Assembly (NCBI GenBank): GCA_033439765.1 | Contig: JAULSN010000006.1 | Coordinates: forward strand, 3,162,001-3,226,000 | Source of the DNA: Lasiosphaeria ovina | Taxonomy: Eukaryota > Ascomycota > Sordariomycetes > Sordariales > Lasiosphaeriaceae | Reading direction: 5' to 3' | DNA: 64,000 nucleotides | Shown: positions 20,473 through 29,081 of the stretch, in pieces | Layout: every line of letters starts with the position of its first letter | Position numbering within the stretch: the stretch's first letter is position 1 | Program-made: the position numbers and the translations under genes | The notes under the pieces: model-generated | Told to the model about the DNA's origin: nothing | Seen by the model: only the letters and a program-made list of their open reading frames with translations | Database searches by the model: none

Positions 20473-22489
20473 ATGGATAGCCCTTCATCGTCTGCCAATA
20501 AACCCGAGGGATCTCTGGGTCCCATCGGTTTGAGAGAAAAGTACCCCGAGCTCGATGACATGGCCCTACAAGAGATACACCTGCAGGATGTCAGCAAGGC
20601 GAACATGATTCGTGACAAGGCTATTGAACTGTAAGGCCCTTGATGAGACACTGTACTCGCTTCTTGGCATGCAAAAAGCGTAAGCTAACAACCCATGTAG
20701 TATCCGAAAAGCAGCGGCCACCGGTGACGAGAATGTGGCCGACGAGCTCCCAGTATTCGACTATGAACTCAAGAGGGCCGAGGACTTCCTGGTTGCCGCC
20801 GAAGCCTATCGCAGAGCCCCAAAAACGGTATGGTCTCTTGATGCCACTCGTATTTCCTAGGCGTACCCGCATCCGTGCTAACACTTCCGCCAGAGCCGAG
20901 ACGACGATGTGGCCTTTCTGTCGTTTCGAAGCGTGAGCCCGAACACGCCGAGTCCACGGGGCCGTCTACCCGGTCTTGGACCAGCCCAGACGGGCCATGG
21001 CGACGGGAAGGTGGAATCACCCCTGCCCTTGAGCTTATGGCAAAGCAACAGAGTGCTACTGCTCAGGGGGGAAGACCATCTGGCTGGCACCCAGAATACG
21101 CCAATCGAGATTAGCAGCAGCCCGACTAGAGACGGTGCAGCCCAGCAGCCGCATGGGCTTTGGCTGGCCCACTACGGAGAGGGAGCTCCACCAAATGCAG
21201 GAGAAAATATGTTTCCCCAGCGACGGCCTATCGAGGTCGGCCCGATTGGAGAAGGCGGTGGAATAAAGCCGGCCTCATTCTTGGAACCGCCCCGGTACTG
21301 GACTCGACGACACAGAGACGACTCACCGCCAACTCCAATCAAACTCAGACCAGTAACGGCAGGCGGAAGTGACACTAGAACCCTCCCTTCCATATCGCTG
21401 CTGCTAGGCTGCAGCGACAGCGTGCCGCCAAGCGAGGGAGCACACATGGCGGGCACTCGAGACGCATCGACTGAGCCCAGCCCGGCAAGTAGACCCATGG
21501 TCTACTACGGGGTACCAACATCCGTAATGCGGCCGCCGAAGCGTAGCTATTTCGCCTTCAGAGACCAGGAAGAGCATATGGCCGGTACTCGCGACACATC
21601 GACTGAGCCCAACCAGGCAAGTAGAGTCACACGCTACTACGGAGTACCACCACCCGTAATGCGGCCGCCGAAGCCTGGCGATTTCGCATTGGGAAGCCAG
21701 GAAGAGCATATCGCCGGCACTCGAGACACATCGACTGAGCCCAACCCGGCAAGTAGAGTCATACGCTACTACGGAGTACCACCGCCCGTAATGCGGCCAC
21801 CGAAGCCTGGCGATTTCGCATTGGGAAGCCAGGAAGTGCACATGGCTAGCACGCGAAATACACCGATCGAGCTCAGCCCAGAGGTGGGAAGCAGCAGCTT
21901 CACGAGGCTGCAGGCACCGCGCAACGAGGAAGCGCGTCTGGCTAGCAGCCAGAATCCACCCAGCGGGCTCAGCCCAGACAGGGGAGGCGGAAGCTTCCCG
22001 TGGCTGAAGGGACCCTCGATGGCAGTGCAAAATGAGAAAGGGCATCTGGTAAGAAGTCAACATTTTCGCATCGAGCTCGGCACGGCCCGGAGGGGCATAA
22101 GCCTGGGCGGCATACAACCACCGCTCTCCTGGCCGCCACGGGACGGAGGAGAAGCATCGCCTGACGAGCAAGCGTGTCCGCCCGGCAGCCGACACATGCC
22201 CACCGAGCTCAGCCCGGTCAGGAGAGGCCACGGCGACGGTAGAGGACGGCCCCTCTTATATTACTGGCCGTCGCTTAGGGAGAAGGCGGCGCGCATGGAA
22301 GCATCGGGCGGCGAGGGCAATCTGCTTGGCCCCAAGAGAGGCTCATCAGGCCCCAAGAGTGCGCCTACTGCCCCAGACGATCCCGATGCGGGTGCTGGTA
22401 GCGAGAGCGGAGAAAACACAGAGCCAGAGTCTGAGGCTCCAGCCAAAGTCAGGCTCTCCGCAAACCTCAAGGTTTCGTATTATCAGTAA
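20473..22489 (+). CDS. Repeat-rich protein of unknown function
   Basis: Exons are 20473-20630, 20701-20827 and 20894-22489. The introns (70 and 66 bp) both have a GCTAACA branch site; phases agree, giving 626 residues. Residues 1-110 are charged and helical (EKYPELDDMALQEIHLQDVS, then ELIRKAAATGDENVADELP) and look like the only folded part. The rest is low-complexity, Pro/Gly/Ser/Arg-rich, built from degenerate ~41-44-residue units with a core resembling HMAGTRDTSTEPSP plus YYGVPPPVMRPPK. Three units are almost identical at DNA level. There is no signal peptide or membrane segment, and I do not recognise a family. Expansion of an intrinsically disordered tail is likely. The start is the first ATG of the spliced frame; earlier exons cannot be excluded. 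Confidence 0.7.
21437..21836 (+). repeat. 132-bp in-frame tandem repeat
   Basis: Three units start near 21437, 21569 and 21701, with a partial fourth from 21833. The spacing is exactly 132 bp (44 codons). Units two and three are nearly identical (AGAGCATATNGCCGG, ACACATCGACTGAGCCCAAC, CGCTACTACGGAGTACCACC words), while unit one and the flanks are diverged. Multiples of three keep the reading frame. Confidence 0.8.
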
Positions 22490-23386
22490 GATAAGTGATT
22501 ATCCTGTGGCCACGACAACTGTGCCTAGAGCCTTGGAAGAAGGAAGCACAGGCGACGGTGAGGCGGGATTAGATGGCTCCGGGGCTAGGCATGTCATAAT
22601 CATATCAGAGAGATGTGAGATGTATTGCGACCAACTAGCTAGCTTAGACTATTAATAGGTAGCAATACATACATAGGTACCTCTATAGTCACACCAGAGT
22701 GACAGCATTTTCTGACCAAGTCCGTATTAATTATTGCCGGAACCTGAAGTTGGGTATATACATGACGAGGGAGCTAGGTGGTGCGTGCGTGACACAAGGT
22801 GACAAGATCGGTGCCATTAACCCGCACAGAGGCCAAGCCAGAACGTGTGGTTGCACTTTTTCATAGCCGATGATTAGTAAATCAGTGGTGTATTCTTGCA
22901 AGACTTTAATCGATGCAAGAAGAAGGCATTTTTAGGAGTTATTGCGTATATTGAAGATTAAGGAAGCGATGCTAAATTATGGTCGATAGGCGTCGGGCGA
23001 GGCGAGGCGAGGTCTTCTCAGGAAGAACCCGCGGCAGAATTGTTATCTAATCTACCAGCGAGACGGCTTAGCACGTACCATGCCTGGTAGTAGTTAGGGG
23101 AGAGGAGTAGGGCTAGCCATTTATACAAGCCTTTCAGGTCTGTATTTATTTTTTATATCGACGACTCGCCTCAGGGACTCCCGGAAACGCCAACCAGCCT
23201 CCTTTTTCAGGCGGCGACATATATTCCTTACATCTGGCCGCCTTGAAGCTCAACGAGGTGGCTCATAACAGTAAAAATCAGAGCCAATCAACAAGACGGA
23301 AACCATAATAAACAGGAGGAGCCTATAAGAGCGAAACGAACCTAATCCAATGTGATGTCGACAAAATATCAAGACATTGGAGTGTC
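22490..23386. other. Convergent 3' intergenic region
   Basis: This 0.9-kb AT-rich stretch separates the repeat protein from the four-domain fusion gene. It contains a short GGCGAGGCGAGGCGAGG tandem near 22997-23012. No gene was recognised. Confidence 0.5.
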
Positions 23387-26300
23387 CTAGGCACCGCCAA
23401 ACTGCAACAGACCTTGGACGTTGACCCCGCCAAACCCGTCACGGCGCAACAAGTCCCGGCTACGGTGGACAGGGAACTCGGCCACGACCATGACGCACAC
23501 GTTTTCGGCGCTTACGCCGGCCTCTCCCAGCAGCCGGAGGACTGCACAAAGCGTTCGGCCCGTCGCCAGCACATCATCCACGACCAGCACGGAGGCACCC
23601 TTAGGGATCACATCCCGCTCCATCTCAATCCTCTCCTCCTTTGCATCACTCCGGGACGACGCAAAAGACGAGATATGCGAGGGGGCCTTGCTGACACTGA
23701 AAGTGGGCGAGGGAAGCTTGCCGGCCGCGCGGATCAACGCCAGGGGGATGTCGACCATGGCGGCCAGCGCCGAAGCGAAGACAAAACCGCCCGCCTCGCA
23801 ACATGCCACCACGTCGATCTCGGCCCAGGTACCCGCAAACTGGCTTTTCAGCAGAGACGTGCACAGGGCGAGTCCGCCTGGCTGCTGGGCGATGCCGAGG
23901 ACGTGGCGGAAGTCCATATCCTCGCGGGGAAAGCCGGGAATATTCTGAACCATACTTGCCAAGCGTCGGAGGTCCTCGTGGAAGAAGGAGAGGAGACGGC
24001 GCTCGGCAAACTCTTGGACTGCCGCCTCGTTTCCGGTCACGTCATTGTGGAAGATGAGATCCGGGCGGTAGGTCAAGAATATCGAATCTGGTGGCTTGTT
24101 TTGTTCCATGTCGTTGCCGCCACCGTGCCCATGGTCACCGCTATCCTGGTGCAGCCGGCGAACTCGTCGCGTCTCTTGGCTGGCTTCAACGCAAACATCA
24201 AACAGTCTACTCTCTGGCACCAGGTGCGCGAAGCTCGCGACCGGCGCGTCGTCTCTCATTCCCGTTATCAACAGCACATCGGCATCTGCAGCGCCGTGCA
24301 CAACCTCGAGAAAATGCTCCTCTGGCAGGCGGGGCCGTTGCTTCACCTGGTCCTGGAAAAACGATGTCAAAGACGCCCGGTGCTGCTCCTTGTAAGCGCG
24401 GCTCCGCAGCAGACGGTCCAGATCGGCGCCCGTGGCTGCGGCGTATTCCCGCTTTGTCGCTTCGCTGATGCTAACTACACGTGCCAAGAGGCCTTTCTGG
24501 GTTAAGACGGCGGCCCAAATGTCGGCGCAATAGTCTTTCCCGGCGCCGCTCTCACCGGTGACGAGGACTATGAGCTTTGGGTCTGGTGGCCTCGAGAGCG
24601 GGAAAGCATAAGCCAGCACACTGCGTGGGTCGAAGCGGCGTTTGAGACGGGCGAGACGCGGGATATTCGGACCAAACGCGCTAGCGGCCAGCGGAGCGTC
24701 TCGGGGGTCTGGTCCAAGGTCAGCGCCATAGACTCCGCTGCTCAGGGGCAACAGCTGTGTGGCGACTTCGTAAACCCAGCACACGGCAGCGAGGGCGGTA
24801 TTTGTTCCATCCTGGTCGCGGGGCCAGATGCCGGTGATTACACAGGCAAAGTCCCAGTCTCGACAGCCAAACGCGGTGGAATCTGCCGCCACATCGCCGA
24901 TCGCTTCGCCGCCTTGTAGCAGGTGCAGATAGCAGAGTGCGGTCGGACGCCTCTCGACGGCTGCCACAAGGATATCGGCGATGGGAGCTTCTCCGATGTC
25001 CTTGAGAAACAAACACCGCTTGAACGAGGATGTCTTGCCGCCGCCATGCCCACCGTGCATCCCGGACATGTACATATCACACTCAAAAACACCGACGCCG
25101 TCGACAGTCTTGAGGCTTGCGTGCGGTCCCAGCATCTCTGAGACGGGGTTGGGCGCGGGCGCGGGTATTTCGGAGTTGGCCCTGGCCGTCGGCGACGTGT
25201 CGAACATGGTCACGCCTAGACATAGCCGGTCGTTGTTTCCGTACAAGTACGCATCGGCAGAACAGGTCCGGGGCAGGTCTTTGGCGGCCACCTTGCCAAA
25301 GCTGGCGAGTTTGTGTCGCACCTCGAGCCCATAACTCAGCGGGATGACCCAGTCTCGAACCGAATACGTCTGGGCCGCATAAGCCTTGAACGTAACACTG
25401 ACGACGATGCCAAAATTTGTCGCGGCGCCCTTGATAGCCCATAGCAGATAGCTTTCCTCCAATTCCAGGCTCACGGCACCAGCCGGTCGATGCTCGCTCG
25501 GCACACAGCCAACGCACAGAACCTCGCCAGAAGCGACACTGACCACCACGGCGCCAACAATGCAATCGCACGCCAGGCCGTACATCCTGGCTAGATGTCC
25601 AATGCCACCCTGCAGCCACACGCCCGCGCCCACGCTCGGGCGAGCCCCAAGGGGCACCGTCAGGCCGGCCGCCATGGCTTTGCCGACAATGTCACCCGTC
25701 TTGCAGCCAGCTCCAGCTAAGATCAGCGGGCCGCAATAATCGGAATCCGACTGCTGCCCACCGGCTGTTGCCGCGAGAACGCACACGTCGTCAAAGGCCC
25801 CCATGTCAACAGCGACGACATTCGGCCAGAGACAATGACCGCTGTGGCCGCCGCCAAGCACAGTCAAGCCTACGCCGTGCTCCAGCGCCCAGCGGACGCA
25901 CTCCTGGACGTGGCAGACATCTGTCGGCCTCACAATGGCCGCGGCACGGCGGCGGCGAGCCTCGTGGTTTTTCACCATCTTGTCCCTGTCAGCCAGCGGT
26001 ACCTTCACGGCCAGCTCTGGCAACGCGGTTGCGTGTCGCGTAAAGGCCGCCATGACTTCGGGCGCGCTGAAAACAACATGGTCGGGATGATGGGCGTCGT
26101 GCTCGCGGCCGCCCAGTGCGCGGCATACGTTCCGCCACTCGGCTCGGGTGGCCTCGTGCGACACGTTGAAGCCAGCGACGAAAGCGGCAAAGCGGTCGAG
26201 CGCTTCGTCGTTGTTTGCCTCTACAGAAACGGTTCCGGAAGGGAAGGACGCTGCTCGATGGCACACGAGCCCGTCGAGGTCGTGGTCCAAACTTTGGCGG

Positions 26301-26941
26301 TGGAATACCACGACCAAGCCGTTGTCGCGCTCGACAAGCATGTCCAGCGCCGATCGGATGAATGTGTGCTTGGGTTTCATGCCGTACATGCTGTGGCAGA
26401 AGAGAATGGCGTCGAATTTCTCGTCGCCATCACCACGATCTGCATCGGTAGTCGTCACGGCACCGCTCCCATTGCTGTCCTTGGTGTCTCGGGCGACGAA
26501 CGCAACCTGGTGAATCTCTGGCGCGCTTTCCAGACACGGGAGCGGAACCTCTGCCTCAGGTGTTGTCGCAGGCGAACCAATCCATTGCTCCAACTGTGTC
26601 ACAAACAAGCCGTTTGGCTCGAATGCGCTATATTTCCTAATCTTGCGTCTCAGACTATCAGGCAGAGAACCCAACACGGACCTGGGGCCGGGTCCGACCT
26701 CGAGTACCGAGATATGGCTGCGTGAGTCGAAGAGGGGCGCCAACACCTCGGACAGGCGAGGGATGATAAAGTCTTGGTACGTTGTCCATCCTGAGCCCTG
26801 CGTTAGGATATCAAAGCCCGCGCTGAACTGTGCGTTGGATAGCGGCTGGTGAGGAGACGCCGCCGTTGCCGTTTCCATTGCCATTGCCATTGCCATTGCC
26901 CTCTCCCTTAGGGTCTGCTTTAGGGAGTCGAGCGTGGCCAT
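23387..26941 (-). CDS. Four-domain fusion: methyltransferase, FAD oxidase, P-loop kinase, APRT
   Basis: One uninterrupted 1184-codon frame. Residues ~40-215 resemble a class I SAM methyltransferase (motif I HISVLEVGPGPRSVLG ~76-91; then FDAILFCHSMYG and a VVVFHR strand). Residues ~325-785 form a complete FAD-linked oxidase of the berberine-bridge group: the FAD-binding VLGGGHSGHCLWPN (~361-374, with the His that can carry covalent flavin), GVWLQGGIGHLARMYGL, and a C-terminal BBE segment PRLARLKRRFDPRSVLAYAF. Residues ~790-985 carry a P-loop GESGAGKD (~797-804) and a YKEQHRASLTSFF...LLITGMRDD pattern like animal-type phosphomevalonate kinase. Residues ~985-1184 are an adenine phosphoribosyltransferase with NIPGFPREDMDF, CCEAGGFVFASALA, IRAAGKLPSPTFSVS and the PRPP loop VLVVDDVLATGRT (~1118-1130). 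Nucleobase salvage or tailoring is inferred. It is divergent from GTP cyclohydrolase I. The N-terminal MAMAMAM run comes from a hexamer repeat. Confidence 0.88.
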   Translation of the reverse strand: MATLDSLKQTLRERAMAMAMAMETATAASPHQPLSNAQFSAGFDILTQGSGWTTYQDFIIPRLSEVLAPLFDSRSHISVLEVGPGPRSVLGSLPDSLRRKIRKYSAFEPNGLFVTQLEQWIGSPATTPEAEVPLPCLESAPEIHQVAFVARDTKDSNGSGAVTTTDADRGDGDEKFDAILFCHSMYGMKPKHTFIRSALDMLVERDNGLVVVFHRQSLDHDLDGLVCHRAASFPSGTVSVEANNDEALDRFAAFVAGFNVSHEATRAEWRNVCRALGGREHDAHHPDHVVFSAPEVMAAFTRHATALPELAVKVPLADRDKMVKNHEARRRRAAAIVRPTDVCHVQECVRWALEHGVGLTVLGGGHSGHCLWPNVVAVDMGAFDDVCVLAATAGGQQSDSDYCGPLILAGAGCKTGDIVGKAMAAGLTVPLGARPSVGAGVWLQGGIGHLARMYGLACDCIVGAVVVSVASGEVLCVGCVPSEHRPAGAVSLELEESYLLWAIKGAATNFGIVVSVTFKAYAAQTYSVRDWVIPLSYGLEVRHKLASFGKVAAKDLPRTCSADAYLYGNNDRLCLGVTMFDTSPTARANSEIPAPAPNPVSEMLGPHASLKTVDGVGVFECDMYMSGMHGGHGGGKTSSFKRCLFLKDIGEAPIADILVAAVERRPTALCYLHLLQGGEAIGDVAADSTAFGCRDWDFACVITGIWPRDQDGTNTALAAVCWVYEVATQLLPLSSGVYGADLGPDPRDAPLAASAFGPNIPRLARLKRRFDPRSVLAYAFPLSRPPDPKLIVLVTGESGAGKDYCADIWAAVLTQKGLLARVVSISEATKREYAAATGADLDRLLRSRAYKEQHRASLTSFFQDQVKQRPRLPEEHFLEVVHGAADADVLLITGMRDDAPVASFAHLVPESRLFDVCVEASQETRRVRRLHQDSGDHGHGGGNDMEQNKPPDSIFLTYRPDLIFHNDVTGNEAAVQEFAERRLLSFFHEDLRRLASMVQNIPGFPREDMDFRHVLGIAQQPGGLALCTSLLKSQFAGTWAEIDVVACCEAGGFVFASALAAMVDIPLALIRAAGKLPSPTFSVSKAPSHISSFASSRSDAKEERIEMERDVIPKGASVLVVDDVLATGRTLCAVLRLLGEAGVSAENVCVMVVAEFPVHRSRDLLRRDGFGGVNVQGLLQFGGA
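26875..26898. repeat. CCATTG hexamer repeat
   Basis: Four CCATTG units near the start of the fusion gene encode the alternating Met-Ala run at residues 16-22. Hexamer slippage would keep the frame. Confidence 0.7.
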
Positions 26942-27588
26942 TGCGGTTGCGTGTGTGTGTAAATGTTCGAATGATAGTGGTGAGTTGGTGAGGTTTGAGC
27001 GTGGATGGATGAACCAGGCATCGATATCCAGATCAGCACCTACTCAGCAGAGAGAATTTATCCTGGTCTGGTGTGCACTCCATGTCCAACAAGCTGGACC
27101 GGTCTGTCGTGGGATGCCCGAGGTTTGCTGACCAATTACTCCGTAGGCGTGCGATGTGAGGAGGGGCGGTAGGCCTCACTGCATCCGTCTCATGACGACG
27201 TTGTGCGACGTGCGACGCCGTGCGACGGTGCTAGGACGCCCGCTTCCGGAGCGAGACGACGACCAACTACTGTGCGACAGACCGTAGGCCTCATTTCGTT
27301 TCGAGACGACCAATTGTGCGAGAGACTGTAAGAGGGTGTAGGCCTCATCGTTTTCGTAGCTCACACAATTGCATAATCTGCGGTGAGGCCGACAACCGCG
27401 TTTGCCGCCTTGCCATGTCCTCCAAAATCTTGACCCGCGAAGCCTGCGGCAGCCAATCTCACCTAGTGGTCATAGGGTTAATTGTGCCAAGCTCTTGATT
27501 TAAGAAGCGGTCCCGTCCCCCATGGGATAACCTTGATTTGCCTTCTCGTCACCGACAGACATCAAAGGGCCAGAAAGATCAAGGCAGA
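26942..27588. promoter_or_regulatory. Shared divergent promoter with repeated motifs
   Basis: This 647-bp stretch lies between the ATG of the four-domain fusion (minus) and the ATG of GTP cyclohydrolase I (plus). GTAGGCCTCA occurs three times (27169-27178, 27284-27293, 27338-27347), each holding the palindrome AGGCCT. The last two sit in imperfect ~50-bp direct repeats (about 27253-27302 and 27303-27355) that both run GAGACGAC, CCAA, GTGCGA, AGAC, TAGGCCTCA, TTTC. GTGCGAC words are also repeated at 27205-27226. Shared binding sites for one regulator are plausible but inferred. Confidence 0.45.
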
Positions 27589-28519
27589 ATGGCGTCCACT
27601 CAGTCGGCCAATAGCGAGGAGAAGTCTCACCAGAGTAACTTCGCGGACCCAGAGAAGGATATGGCCAAGATGGGGGCCGCTGATGATGGGAGCAGCGCAA
27701 CGAAGCAGCGACATGCTATGGACAGGACTGCCAGAGACCCGAGGGATGAACCAGAGTCCCCAGTGCCGACGGAAGTGCCGAGACTGGAAGGGGAAGAGAC
27801 AACGTCGCCAGATTTGGTGATGGACTTTGATGGTTTGAGCCGGCCATGTACGCATTGTCGCACCTTCCGCCTCGAGAAGTGGACGCTAACTTACCTTAAT
27901 CAATCTAGGCATCGGAACCCGACCAAGGCTTGAGGAGTCTCCCGAGGAAGGCGTCAAACGACTTGGGAGGATGCGGGAAGCCGTGCGGACCCTCCTTGAA
28001 TGCGTTGGAGAGGATCCCGACCGGCCAGGCCTCCTCGACACGCCCGAACGGTATTCCAACGCCATGATGTTTCTGACCACGGGCTACGGCCAAAACGTGC
28101 GGGACATCGTCAACAACGCTATCTTCCACGAGGGCCATAACGAAATGGTAGTCGTCAAGGACATCGACATCTTCAGCATGTGCGAGCACCACCTACTGCC
28201 ATTCACAGGCAAGATGCACATCGGCTACGTGCCGTACCACTCCGTCATCGGCCTCTCGAAGCTGCCCCGCATCACCGAGATGTTCAGTCGGCGTCTACAG
28301 ATCCAGGAGAGACTGACGACAGAGGTTGCAAACGCCATCATGGAGGTGCTCAGGCCGCAGGGCGTAGCCGTGGTCATGGAATCCAGCCACCTCTGCATGG
28401 TGATGCGCGGCGTGGAGAAGTCGGCGACGGTAACGATTACGAGCTGCGTGCGCGGTTGTTTTGAGACAAGCAAGAAGACGAGGAATGAGTTCCTGAGCTT
28501 GGTTGGCATTAAGAGGTAA
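27589..28519 (+). CDS. FOL2: GTP cyclohydrolase I
   Basis: Exons are 27589-27847 and 27909-28519, with a 61-bp intron (GCTAACT branch) joining in phase 1, giving 289 residues. The enzyme converts GTP to 7,8-dihydroneopterin triphosphate, the first step of folate and pterin synthesis. The catalytic domain begins ~residue 100 ([20 protein letters not shown]). It has the zinc-binding MCEHHLLPF, the [17 protein letters not shown] segment, and [20 protein letters not shown] with the third zinc-ligand Cys, so it looks intact. The first ~90 residues are acidic and Ser/Lys-rich, probably disordered. Splicing gives [18 protein letters not shown]. Whether this is the only GTP cyclohydrolase I of the genome or a second, pathway-specific copy cannot be told from this window; its divergent pairing with the APRT-containing fusion is suggestive. 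Confidence 0.93.
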
Positions 28520-29081
28520 TTAATGAACGAATTGGGGAAAAGTGGAACTTCAGTGACAGATTGTATCAGGTACTGAAGAGAAGGTCCGTACGTAACAAGA
28601 ACTTATTACCCTAGTGTTGCTTGACCTGGCAATGTAAAATCTTGGTTTCTAAGTGTCGTAGTTGAGAGGAAACCTAAACATTCTTGTGTATCGCTGAGAT
28701 GCCAGAAGTCACTGAACCTGACTAATTAAATGTTGGGTTGGTGTAATTATATCTGTTTTTTGTTTCTCCTCTTTTACTTTTGACTAGAGCAAGGGTGTAT
28801 GTCCTTGGGCACCTCTCAGAGCCAGTCACGAGAGGCCACTCGCTCATTGGCCACTCTTCCTGTTCTTCGTGCCTGCCCAATCGGCCCTAGACGCCCAGCA
28901 GTTATGTACGCTATTTGGCGGTCAGGCTGGCAACTCCAGGCGCACTTTCTCTTGCCCAATTTCGTGCCCCTCTTTCTTCCGCAATCACTCCAGTAAGGCA
29001 AGGTAAGCAGCTCATCTTCTTCCATCAGACCAGTTTCGCATCTCCCCTTTCGCTTCAACTTTACTACCCAACCCTCTGTTG
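28520..29081. other. Intergenic region, no gene seen
   Basis: A 562-bp 3' flank of GTP cyclohydrolase I and promoter of the HET-type gene. There is a T-rich pyrimidine stretch near 28750-28785. Nothing else was recognised. Confidence 0.45.

Noticed and set aside
23414..24505. 363-codon open frame on the plus strand
   Set aside because: It is exactly antisense to the phosphoribosyltransferase and kinase-like domains of the fusion gene, whose motifs are unmistakable on the minus strand. The same holds for the frame at 25835-26725.
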